Source: Phytophthora sp. 'mugwort' (lineage: Eukaryota > Oomycota > Peronosporomycetes > Peronosporales > Peronosporaceae). Taken from it: DNA of 64,000 bases. Where the stretch lies: contig JAUCEF010000001.1 in the NCBI GenBank assembly GCA_033558025.1, forward strand, positions 1,364,001 through 1,428,000, written 5' to 3'. This document shows, piece after piece, positions 10,215 through 19,303 of this stretch. The notes below the pieces were generated by a model that saw nothing but the letters and a program-made list of their open reading frames with translations, searched no databases and was not told where the DNA came from. A program made the translations under genes and the position numbers. Numbering within the stretch: position 1 is the first letter of the stretch; the number at the start of each line of letters is the position of its first letter.

Positions 10215-10985
10215 TACCAAAGGTTTCTCCTCAATATTGAGCGAAATAGTTAATATGCCATCCGAGAGCACCTGTCGTTTGTTGTAGATATATCACAAAG
10301 CCGTTTTCTTCTGGAGTATGTAATAATTTCCTTTGGTCCCCTGGAGCCTGATGCGATCGCAAACCACAGTCTCGAAATCACCTGGATTGGTTCATCGGTT
10401 ATTTACCACCGCTCTGCTGCACCCCCTTAGCTGACAACCATGACCATGTTTTGGCTATCAGGCAGGTGAGCAGATATAATTAGTATTTAATAGTTATACC
10501 ATAGCATCGCCTAACCATTCGGCTTTGGATAGACCAGGAGTACGACGATCAAACTCAACTACCTCGGTGTTGTAGTCACGTGGAAACCAATCGTACTTGT
10601 GCTGTTCATAATGCTCTCGCGACTCAGGCCTGATTTAGGGCAAGAAACGGTTTCTCGCGGCTAAAGCGATATATGGAACTATCCGTGCCAATTTCCTGGT
10701 ACTGAAAATCGCTTCGATCGAGATAGTGATGGGCGAAATCGTAGTAGAACTGGAGCATTCGTAGCTTAGCGAACTGATAGATAGCAGTGGACAAATAGAT
10801 TGGGTTCTAGTTCTTAAGCCTTCTTTTCAACATAGTGATCCCACAAGCATATATTGTTTTTATTAATTTTGAGACCTGTAGACCGTGGAATGTAAAGTGG
10901 TCGATAAGGGTTTTGATAGCTTTACCGTCCGACTCGTATGTTGACTTGCTTATGTTTGCTCATGTTCATGCCAGATCGACCGAAA
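10215..10985 (-). pseudogene. Protein-primed-type family B DNA polymerase, C-terminal palm/thumb region
   Basis: Minus-strand frames in order: STYESDGKAIKTLIDHFTF and GITMLKRRLKN (10985-10830); after one stop, NPIYLSTAIYQFAKLRMLQF (about 10828-10770), the 'K-P-I-x-L-G-x-x-I-L-D-x-S-K' segment of Maverick/PLV PolB; then EIGTDSSIYRFS, standing where motif C (Y-x-D-T-D-S) should be, with the first Asp lost; then KYDWFPRDYNTEVVEFDRRT and PGLSKAEWLGDAMV, the conserved 'R-T-P-G-L-F-K-x-E' block; finally NYYILQKKTAL, a stop, and YIYNKRQVLSDGILT (about 10250), the conserved terminal helix. The exonuclease and N-terminal polymerase parts are gone or unrecognisable. Stops and a damaged catalytic motif show it is dead. 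In the element it would have copied the linear genome. Confidence 0.75.
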
Positions 10986-11349
10986 GCACTCTTGTCCACC
11001 CATTTCGTCATCTTAGCAATCATCACCTTAGACTACAGACATCGCGCTTTTGTTGAACGTTTGACACGGCTTTCATGTTGTAGCAAACGCCTTGTGAGCT
11101 GGCCTTATTTAAAGAAGTACTTAATTGTGATCTACATCCCATGGGCTAGATACCATTTGAGAAGAGGTGCGTACTTTAGGCACACGAGACCGAATTGCTG
11201 CGGCTCATGTGGATGTCCCTAACCATGGGGATTTAATGCCTCGAAAAGGGTACTGATCGTGGGACCAAGTGGCTATGTCGCTCGAGTCGTATGAAATTTC
11301 CAATGGGTTTCGATTTCGGATTCGATGGAGCCAGCCGTTGCCAAGTGCA
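10986..11349. other. Junction between viral relic and MULE element
   Basis: The minus strand may still hold eroded polymerase sequence up to about 11200, but no motif is readable. Around 11230 the base composition shifts towards that of the next element. No terminal repeat of either element could be identified here. Confidence 0.3.
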
Positions 11350-11403
11350 AACGGTACGTTAGACTGCGTGATTGGAGTTGTTATGGCGTTTTAAGTTGTT
11401 CGT

Positions 11404-12631
11404 GTGATTGGGCATTGTGTTGATGGTGCTGAGACCCCCGAAGGATTCAAGTTTGGTTTCATAAATTGCCGGCGCATTCATGGCGTGATGCATGCGGGTC
11501 GTGATGGAGAGCGTCGGGATGCCCGCATTAACTTTACCGATTGTAAGGCTCGCTTTGATGCTGTCGTGACGAAGGTGTCGAACAAAGATGAAGGGGAGGT
11601 CTGGTGCATCATTCTGAAAAATGAATGACGTCTGTACAACCACCGCAAAAACGCGGATAAGCGAGTCCGCGAGATCAGCCATGTGCCGCCAGAAGGTAAT
11701 GTCGCCGAGGACATAACCGTATTGGCTGATGTAGGAGTGGGACCACAGCAAAATTGCTTCTCTTGCTACGGCGGAGCTTGATGAGTAGGCAGATGCTTAT
11801 TTCGGGGGGGGGGTGTGTGTGTGTGATTATGTTCTACCTAATAGCACTAATATATTATTTTCACAACGCCGCCGCGTTTCTTCGCAGGTTGTCTGAAACG
11901 TCCTGCGAAAGCTCCAAGCGAATTCCAGTGCTCAAGAGCGTCTTAAGACGCTGCTGTATGCATTGAAGCAGATTGATGGTTCTGAAGTTCTGTTGATTCA
12001 AGACGACCTTGACATCACTGCCGGCATTGTTATTCAGACGCGCTTACAAAAACTTGTATTTAAGCAATGGGGCGAGAATATCGCGCTTGACTTCACACAC
12101 GGAACGAACAATCTCGGGTATCATTTAGGTGAGAAAGCACTTGCTTACAACTGTTGGACAACATTAACCAACAACGCTTTATTACGCAACGTCGTCGATA
12201 TGTGTATTTCCTACGAATCTAGCAACGTTATGCAAGTCAATCTCATGATTTTATGGTTTATTGTTCTGCAGGGGTTTTGTGGCTACCAGTCCGACTGGAC
12301 GTGGTCTACCAGGGTTGGCTGTTTTGGCATAAACGAGAAGGACGACACAATGACTGCGAGTTTTGAGTTTTTCAAGAAGAAGAACCCTTGGACCTGGCAG
12401 AAGGTTCAAACGTTTGTAATTGGCAAACATGTTGTTGAGTGGCAGGTTTTGGAGAAGTGCTTTCCACACACGAAAGTATTGCTTTGTCAATCTCACGCGT
12501 TGACGTACTGGAAGAGAATACTGGGTAACAAGTTCGGCCTGAAGCCAGCGGAGCGAGATATTGTCCAACGTTGCTTCGCGAACATGTTATACAGATACTG
12601 TGTGACTGTCGTCTTTACCCTTTACATATGA
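11404..12631 (+). pseudogene. MULE transposase, N-terminal and catalytic region
   Basis: The frame at 11404-11628 contains RDGERRDARINFTDCKARFD and EGEVWCIILKNE, the pattern of the FAR1/WRKY-GCM1-type DNA-binding N-terminus (Cys plus Lys/Arg-rich strands). After a stop-rich stretch the frame 11963-12631 (222 codons) has ALDFTHGTNNLGYHLG at the place of the first catalytic Asp block (normally 'D-x-T-H/F-x-x-N-x-Y') and WQVLEKCFPHTKVLLCQSH with YWKR, the late block ending in C-x2-H. The middle 'D-x-x-x-A' block is present as TWQKVQTFVIGKHVVEW, with the usual Asp replaced by Gly. The start codon of this frame is arbitrary; it continues upstream out of frame. Confidence 0.65.
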
Positions 12632-13069
12632 GCGTACTAATAATGTACCCCCCACATTTATTGGTTTATAGCCCTAGGGAGAAGACATACATTCGCTGGT
12701 ACGAAGAGCTTGCCTCATTTGCCACGACTGGTCACACCGCTGTCCTTGCATACTTCAACGCCACGTGGAAACAGTGTCGCAGTATGTGGGCGAACTACAC
12801 CCGCAGTGTGTACTTTTCCACCGGCAATACGACAACAAACCGAATCGAGTCGAATTGGAATTAACTGAAACGGTAGTTGGGAAAGAGGACGGCGATAGAC
12901 AAGATGGCGGCGTCGATTCTTACGGACCAAGGAAATGTTATCGGTCGAGTTCTGCATGGAATTCAGAGACATGGTCTTCGATCACGATCGCCTGCCGTAA
13001 TCCCTGATTTTCTAATACGAATTTCCGCGCATATGAGTAAATACGTGCTGTTGCGAGTGCGTCGCCAGT

Positions 13070-13290
13070 GGGAGCGTTTTGTGGTATACAAGACAGATAA
13101 GACATGTGACAAACAGGAGGACTGCAAGTGGGAGGTCTTTTCCAATTCACGGCCATTTACGTGAGATGATATTGCGTGGGCATGTACTTGTGCATTCTAC
13201 ACGTCGCAACATCTTCCCTGTCAGCATCTCATGTTCTTGTCACGTGAAAGCCATGGATTCGAAGGTCTTTCACCCATTGCGCTAGACAGC
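13070..13290 (+). pseudogene. SWIM zinc-finger segment of the MULE transposase
   Basis: The plus strand reads CKWEVFSNSRPFT, then WACTCAFYTS, a small frame slip, and NIFPCQHLMFL. Together this is the SWIM pattern C-x-C-x(n)-C-x-H (CTC ... CQH), always found C-terminal to the catalytic domain in this transposase class. One frameshift separates the two halves. SWIM fingers are thought to bind DNA or protein partners of the transposase. Confidence 0.6.
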
Positions 13291-14973
13291 CGCTGGGACA
13301 TGGATATCGGTGGGCCACTTCATGGAACAGATCGAGAAGGGGGTGTCAGACATTGCACCTGTCTTGGACACGGTTAAACTGAAGAAGTCCCGTAACGTTA
13401 ATGCTACCTGCAACGTTAAATAACTCTGGATCGATGCCTGCGTTTTCTTCGAAGACAAGCGAGGTTGCACTTATTCGCCTAGCCCGAAGTGAACCTAGTG
13501 ACCATACGGTTCTTACACATGCGGAGAAACACAACATAGCCAGACCTGTGTCGACCCGTGATTGATCGCGTGTACGCTTACTAGTCTCTCACCTTACGAG
13601 CAAATTCATCTTTGGGAGGAGATGATTACTAAAGTATCGGATGGAGCGCAGTCCCCCCCCCACACAAGATGACAATTCCATTTAAAGCGAATCCTCCTCG
13701 GAGAATGAGGACTCGGACGCAGATCTGAAGTGGGAAGACATGATTGATTCTAATGTCGACTTTCTCGATTTAATAGATGTGCTAGAGATGGATGAAGAGA
13801 CGTGGCTACGCGAAGAATATGTTAGTGCAACACAAGAGCCCAACATGCAACGCTAACTAGCGCAACGTTACAATCTTCTGCAACGTTACCTTTGGCGGCA
13901 TCGCCGTCTGAAACGTTGCCACAGGGAAATGGACCGACACACAACGCACCACAATCTTTTCAAGGTACCGAGCGGAATTTAGCGGACACCGATTCGTGTT
14001 CTTCCGTCTCTTAAGTTTTGTTGGATTCGTTGGATGTGTCGGGACTGTCGCAGACAATTATCAAAAACTCCCCGCCTCCGGTTCTACATAGTTCAAGCCC
14101 AACTCGGCGCAACGATAATCCAATGAATACGCCCGATGCAGCGATATCTCTTCTTGCGTGTGCGGCCGGAAGCGTTGAACATCAGTCACTGAACACGTCA
14201 ACGTCGCTGAACAAGTAGATATCATTGAAAAAACTGGAGGCAAAGTCGGAACTGTGAGTGGTTGACGAAATGACTATGCCGCCCCGCACGGAGGGAAAGC
14301 CTAGACAGCAAAAATTTAGACACTGGGCTTCATACGGTGCTATGCGAAGATTCGTCACGGTGACATACCCGAAAGGATTAACCGTCAACGTTATCCAGTT
14401 AATGCACTGCGTTGCCCATACACGACATTTAGAACGTGTCAACGAGGTGTTGGATCAATATCCAGTCATCATGCAAAATATAGCTCTTACTGCATCCACT
14501 CCGACCATATTCGAGACCTCGGGAGCAGCGGCAGAAAATCTTGATGGACAATTGTTGCTCCTAAAGCTCTGGTGACCTCGATGCAAGCTTCCATTGGAAC
14601 CTACAATGAAGCCAAAGCTGCCCGTCGTGCAAAGATGGATCAAGGTCCCGAAGAAGTAGACCTCGTTGATCCCGATATTGACAGAGACCAACAAGCCATG
14701 GTGAAGTTCAGGACAAACCTGGTATTCTTTTCAAGGTACACTATCATATAACGTGGTCGCTGATAACGTTGCCCATTAACGTTGCTCAGTACCGTTGCTG
14801 ACAATTACCTGTGTTTCTACGCATAGTCGGTGTGTATTAGCAATGATGTTATTCTACGGCACAACAAAGCTCGCGACAGCATGAACTCGAGACGTGTCCT
14901 GGCTAGGCCAAAATTGGTTTGAAATAAAAGCCGGGCCTGTGGAATTTTTGGCAAGGGAACTCGTACGGCCACC

Positions 14974-15825
14974 GTGAACGCTAATGATCGCAACTTTCGA
15001 TACGACCAAATGGCGACGGAGATTGTGGTGAAGTATCAAATTGCTACCCTGGCTTCCAAGTACTCACTTCGAACTAAGAGGGCATTCATACGTTTTCGTA
15101 ACGTTGTGGGGGCAGTAGCGCGCCAGTGGTTGACAGGAACAGCTGTGAATTATGGAGTGACCGCAATTTGTGATGGGCGGGACGACTCGCTTGTGCTATC
15201 ATCCCACGATCTAAAGGGGCGTTTCCCCAACGACAGGAGCATTTTTTAGTACAAACTAGTCGTAGTACCTGCCAACAGCCATGGCATACACTGGACGGTT
15301 GTTATGGTTTCCATAGATAATGGAAGTGTTGGTGTCCATCTATACGACCCGCTGGAGTCTCCTTCGCACGGTAAGGAGTTGACACGATCGTGGGAAAGCA
15401 AGCTACTACCGTTTCTACAGACATGGGATGGGCATACGCGGTCGTACGCGGACGAGACGCACGATTTTCCTGCACATGTGCCTAAACACTGGATATCGCG
15501 ACCAATACAACCCGATGGTGGATGTTACGTAATCATGGTGCTGACCATGGTTAATACCTATGTACGCATCGCTGCCCAAGAGTTTGAACTTGACACTGTG
15601 ATGGCGGATTATGTCGGAATGCTGCACCTGCGCTTCTTATGGCTTGTGATGTGCGGATCGTTGATCTATGCAACAGACGAGGAAGATGAGGAGGCCGCCC
15701 GTGCCACAGACAAGAATGGGCGACCGTATCCAAGCCAAATAAGAACATATCTCTATTGTAAATGCGGGCATCAACGTTCGTGCAAAGCAACAAACAATTT
15801 AGAGCAGTGTTGTCATTTTTTATAA
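14974..15825 (+). pseudogene. Ulp1 (C48) cysteine-protease-like domain of the MULE
   Basis: The frame at 14974-15249 gives RQWLTGTAVNYGVTAICD, the usual entry into oomycete Ulp1-like domains (W-L-x-D/T-x-x-I-N). After a single stop the reading continues NSHGIHWTVVMVSIDNGSVG, with the catalytic His-Trp pair, then HLYDPLESP with the catalytic Asp, and RPIQPDGGCYVIMVL with the Gln and Cys of the oxyanion/nucleophile segment. The spacing Q-x4-C is one residue shorter than the usual Q-x5-C, so a codon seems lost. A Cys/His cluster (CKCGHQRSCKATNNLEQCCH) follows. Ulp1-type proteases remove SUMO or similar tags; their job in MULEs is unknown. Confidence 0.65.
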
Positions 15826-16482
15826 AAACGTTAAGTTGTGCTGCAACGTTATGTATTACGGCAACGTTAATTCTGTCGAGCTACTTCAGCTTGAAGAGGT
15901 CACTCGTCGTCCTTGGTCACTCTTGATCATCTAGCCGATGAGTGGGATAGGGATGAAGACGCTCACGACGGCCAATGTGTAAACTAGGCATGCGATCAAA
16001 TCGCTTGGGCCGGCTCTTGGGGGTGAGGGCGAGTCGGCCATTCTGCAAGAAGTGGATGACCAACGTTACCCAAGGGTCACGGAAAAAACAAAAGAAAAGC
16101 CTATTTCGTACGAGCGGGTTCGTCTTTGAGCAGTGCTGCCAGAGGAACAACGTCGTCGGTTGATGCAACGTTAAAATATCACGTGCGCAGGAACAAAATC
16201 AACGTAAAATCATGCATTCGTGTTAGAAGATACCGTCGTTAATTATCAGCTCTCGCCAAGTCACAGAAATTCTAAGATACAGAATCCTGAGACCTCCCCA
16301 GTTTAATGTACCAACATGAAGCAAATGCAGTGAACAAATCTATGTGTGGTTTGTACTACCAGGCACTCGATAATACCGCAAGTTTTACTGTTTCTTTCAA
16401 AAATACTCAAGTCATGTGCATTCCTCTGGGAGACCTGATGGTACTCAAATAACTTAGATTGCACATCATTTTAACGAGGTAG

Positions 16483-16513
16483 TAAATTACGGTGTGATGT
16501 ACACCGTAATTTA
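16483..16513. repeat. Perfect 13-bp inverted repeat (hairpin), 5-base loop
   Basis: TAAATTACGGTGT at 16483-16495 pairs exactly with ACACCGTAATTTA at 16501-16513 around the loop GATGT. It lies in a gene-free stretch between the MULE remnant and the NmrA-like gene. It could be the collapsed end of a small inverted-repeat element. Confidence 0.8.
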
Positions 16514-16697
16514 TCTCATATATTTGATGATGCTAGAAAAAATTTTGATGTAAAATTTTCGAGTCCAACCTTGTCCTACCTTGTACCCATTTAACAATTA
16601 ACGCTTCAATAATTTGATAACGTTGCCGAGCAGTGTTGTAACGTTGAAAATTTGAACGATATTAACGTTGCAGGAACGCCATTCATTGTGCGGGCCT

Positions 16698-16764
16698 CTG
16701 TTTTAAACATGTTTCGCCATGGACAAGAAAAAATAGACTGTTTTAAACATGTTTCGCCATGGAC
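16698..16764. repeat. 27-bp direct repeat, two copies 40 bp apart
   Basis: The 27 bases beginning CTGTTTTAAACATGTTTCGC are present identically at 16698-16724 and 16738-16764, separated by 13 bases. Identity suggests a recent duplication or a functional repeat at an element end. The rest of 15826-17022 holds AACGTT copies and the hairpin but no gene I can support. Confidence 0.85.
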
Positions 16765-17022
16765 GAAACGTGGACATAATAAATATCATTCCACATTCCA
16801 CATGAGATATTCGTCTTGTATTATTAGAATCATGGAGAGGCTGCCCGATTTGTATTTCCTACCGGTATTCAGAATCAAAAACATGGGCACTGGCTGGGTG
16901 CAAAATGCCCACTTTGTCCGCGAAAGGGTTAATCATTCTTTAAGGGAGAAGCACTATATGTGTTACCAAAACAGATTTCGGATAAGTTGCTTTTTTCTCA
17001 GCTTCTCTCATTTCTAGTAGAC

Positions 17023-17946
17023 TTATATCGTCCCCTTGGCGTCCTCCTTCACCGCGTCCAGCAGCTTTTGTGCCGTACGCAAATGAACATTGGGAAAGTG
17101 TTCGGCTCGGTCGCGTTTGACCTTCTCTTGATTAAGCGTGCATTTCCCCGATGGTACTAGCATCTTGAACTCGGCCAGCATCGCGGACTGCATCAATTCC
17201 TTCTTTTCCAGCGCCTCCTTAATCTCGCGGCCCGATTCGAAGGACACTTTGAGGTCGGACACCCCACCACTCGTCTTCACCAGCTCTGCCAGTTGCACCA
17301 CGTCGTTTCCATGGCCTGGATGTAGGTGTACGGGCGCCACTTGTTCTTGATTTTCAAAAGCTCCACGATCGCCTTGGTCACGTCGCGTGCACTGGTCGTC
17401 GAGAAGACGTCGTTGCCCGAGCCTGGGATGGTCATGGTGGGCGCTTCCAGATCGAGCGGGGTTGAAGGGGCCAAGGTTGGGGTGGTTCCGGTTGGCGCTC
17501 GGGACGATGTAGTCCATGACCCATCCAAGTGAGATAAATGTCCATTCAACGTCGTTCTGTGCCTTGAGCGCCTTCTTCAACGGAACGTTGCGCTGGTCCA
17601 TGGACTCGGCGTCCTCAGGGAAATCCTCCGAGTTCCCGCCGTACTCCGCGGGGATGAAGCGCTGGCACTTGGGCGACTGCTTGCAAGCCTCCAACAGCGT
17701 CAGGTGGATCTCAGCGCTCGGCTGCTGGATATCAAAGATGATGCTGACTAGTGTGTCGCAGTCCTTGAGCAGCTCCACGAGTTGCGGCACGGACGAGTAG
17801 TCGGTGATGCGTTGCTCCACCACACCCTTCTTGCCGTCCAAAAAGTCCTTGTGCGAGCGTGTGAGCACGACAACTTCGTGCCCGGCGGCAGGCTCGTCAA
17901 TAAAGTGCTTGGCGAATGATCCGGTTCCAGCAACAGCGACGCGCAT
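17023..17946 (-). CDS. NmrA-like / isoflavone-reductase-type NAD(P)-binding protein with internal double frameshift
   Basis: Open frame of 307 codons, the usual length of the family. The start at 17946 is chosen because the dinucleotide-binding fold begins at once: MRVAVAGTGSFAKHFIDE, a variant of the N-terminal G-x-x-G-x-x-G/A loop of NmrA-like atypical short-chain dehydrogenases; the longer open frame upstream is not protein-like. Further landmarks are RFIPAEYGGNSEDFPEDAES (the 'R-F-x-P-S-E-F/Y-G' motif) and WTFISLGWVMDYI. Around 17457 a one-base gain shifts the sense into another frame, which reads LEAPTMTIPGSGNDVFSTT and RDVTKAIVELL, the expected continuation; near 17313 a compensating change returns it to GNDVVQLAELVKTSGG. 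So about 48 codons are translated out of frame while the ORF stays open. Such proteins act as redox sensors or reductases on small aromatic substrates; the substrate here is unknown. Either a decaying gene or an assembly error. Confidence 0.75.
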   Translation of the reverse strand: MRVAVAGTGSFAKHFIDEPAAGHEVVVLTRSHKDFLDGKKGVVEQRITDYSSVPQLVELLKDCDTLVSIIFDIQQPSAEIHLTLLEACKQSPKCQRFIPAEYGGNSEDFPEDAESMDQRNVPLKKALKAQNDVEWTFISLGWVMDYIVPSANRNHPNLGPFNPARSGSAHHDHPRLGQRRLLDDQCTRRDQGDRGAFENQEQVAPVHLHPGHGNDVVQLAELVKTSGGVSDLKVSFESGREIKEALEKKELMQSAMLAEFKMLVPSGKCTLNQEKVKRDRAEHFPNVHLRTAQKLLDAVKEDAKGTI

Positions 17947-18247
17947 GTTTGGTTGAGGGGCTTGAGTAGTGGCTCGTGTGGTCTTTGGGGAAGACAATTG
18001 AAGAATGAGTTCGATCTCGACGGACGAAAGGCCCTTCTTATGATGCCCACGCTCTACAGTCAAGCTGTGCAGGATGTTGGGGGAGCGGTGACAAATCCTG
18101 TGATTAGTCACCGGCGTTCGACTCGAACTGCAACCGGTGACTAATATGTAGCCATTTCGCTCCATGCGCGGATAAATTCTTGTTAGTGTAGTACATGCAC
18201 TACAGTATAATAGTAAAATAAAGAAAATCAATTTATTGGGACGTAGG

Positions 18248-18436
18248 CAAGATACACAGATATTTGCTAGGGAAGCTTCCTAGGATTCCTTTACCTGTAC
18301 TGATTCAATTGCCAAATGAGCTTAGAGTGCGTAACTAGCTCTACGGATCGTCCTCCATACCGAGAAGACCCTATTGTACTCGTCCTCCTTGTCCTTACAT
18401 CGGCTATGCCAGCTATGACTTCGGCTGTTCACAACA
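18248..18436 (-). mobile_element. Solo LTR of the gypsy family at 38952
   Basis: Read on the minus strand from 18436 this starts TGTTGTGAACAGCCG and follows, with scattered differences, the sequence at 38952-39137 (shared stretches include GTCATAGCTGGCATAG, TAAGGACAAG, CTCTAAGCTCATT, TACAGGTAAAGGAATCCTA and GCTTCCCTAGCAA). At 38952 the same sequence stands in the 5' LTR position of a gypsy element. Here no internal region follows, so it is a solo LTR. It lies about 300 bp upstream of the NmrA-like start and in the same orientation as that gene. Confidence 0.75.
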
Positions 18437-19303
18437 GCCGCTGTCCGGTGAGTAGTCAACATCCTGATCATCCCCGACCAACCACACCGCCCTTTTCAAG
18501 GGCTTGACCACGAACATGGATATGGATGAATATCCTCACAGTCCCAACAGTACTTAAGCGGGAATCGTGCAAACGTTAGGTCAACGGTGCAAATCTTCCG
18601 ACAATATGCCAAATATACAAAGTTCAAGTATGTAGGATAAAATAGGTGTTCTGATTGGACCAAATTGAAGACCGATATCAGCCAAGCCAGCGAGCAGGAA
18701 TCATGCCTACGGATTGCATGCGTATGCGTAGCACGCGCATGCAAACCCAGGACCCAGCATTGACCTCCTTGCAAGCGGAGGCTTCGCGTGCGAGCCGTAG
18801 CGGGCTTAGGGTTCTGTCACCAGCGAGCGTAACGAGCATTGGGAGGGTTGGTTTAGGGACAGGGGCAGTTGTCTATGACACCCCCTCTTTTTAGCGCATT
18901 TTTTTATGTAACTGTCGGAAAGTGTAGGGATGTCGGAACCGTCCCGATATGAGATCGCATCGGGGTACTGTACATTCCTCGTGTACCCGTTACACTCCCC
19001 GTGTACCCAATACCCGTTAGGCTCTTGTTCAGGTGGAAACCGCGTTCTGTGCCGAAACAGAAAGACCCTTCTGGTTGCTACAACTTGAACTGGCACATTG
19101 TACCAATGTGGCAAGTTTGCGTTTCGAACCACTTGTTCTGGGAACAGCTCAACGAGGTGTGCTAGCCAGAGAACAATTGTGCCATGGACGACATATCTGC
19201 TGCCATTGTCGCAGTAGTTGTAGGCGCCTGTGATTGCTGTAGTATTTGCCGCAGACAAGCGCGGCCTTCGGCTGCGACCTGGGCCCCCCATGATTTTTCC
19301 GGC
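18437..19303. other. Non-coding stretch with subterminal repeats before the Harbinger gene
   Basis: No convincing gene. At 18962-19020 the motif TACATTCCTCGTGTACCCG / TACACTCCCCGTGTACCC is repeated in tandem-like fashion; the same motif family recurs at about 21730-21770 and 21858-21945, right of the Myb-like gene. The two clusters flank the Harbinger genes and are probably its subterminal repeats. Confidence 0.5.

Larger units (their letters stand above)
688..11230. mobile_element. Decayed endogenous polinton-like virus (PLV/Maverick-related) region
   Basis: This AT-rich stretch differs in composition from the GC-richer DNA on both sides and holds, in broken form, a gene set known from polinton-like viruses and virophages: penton-like minor capsid, A32-type packaging ATPase, S74-chaperone fibre, protein-primed-type DNA polymerase B, and a small DUF3820-like ORF. 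Polymerase, ATPase and penton lie on the minus strand; the fibre and the DUF3820-like ORF on the plus strand. Nearly all are cut by stops and frameshifts, so this is an old integration. I could not find a convincing major capsid protein, integrase or terminal inverted repeats, so the ends are approximate and the exact subgroup is open. A gag-like piece and an LTR-like sequence at 8.0-8.4 kb appear to be a later insertion. Confidence 0.75.
11350..15825 (+). mobile_element. MULE (Mutator-like) element remnant with SWIM finger and Ulp1-like protease
   Basis: A single large transposase gene, now in pieces, can be followed on the plus strand: FAR1/WRKY-type N-terminal segment (11404-11628), MULE catalytic domain (11963-12631), SWIM zinc finger (about 13070-13290), a linker (14258-14700) and a C48/Ulp1-like protease domain (14974-15825). 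The order transposase-SWIM-Ulp1 matches large oomycete MULE proteins. The coding parts are separated by AT-richer stretches with stops. Clear terminal inverted repeats were not found, so the ends are set by the coding signal. Confidence 0.7.
13380..16680. repeat. Cluster of AACGTT motifs (mostly GCAACGTTA / TAACGTTGC)
   Basis: The palindromic hexamer AACGTT occurs at least 17 times here by eye, including about 13393, 13412, 13865, 13880, 13910, 14389, 14768, 14784, 15104, 15777, 15829, 15846, 15864, 16063, 16167, 16622, 16644 and 16667. Many copies extend to GCAACGTTA or its complement. Chance expectation is about one in this length. A few more lie in the coding part upstream (12228, 12567). 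They sit mainly in the non-coding gaps of the MULE remnant. Confidence 0.75.

Noticed and set aside
17947..18231. Upstream extension of the NmrA-like ORF to an earlier ATG
   Set aside because: The extra 95 residues lack protein-like character and the nucleotide-binding fold starts at the ATG at 17946.
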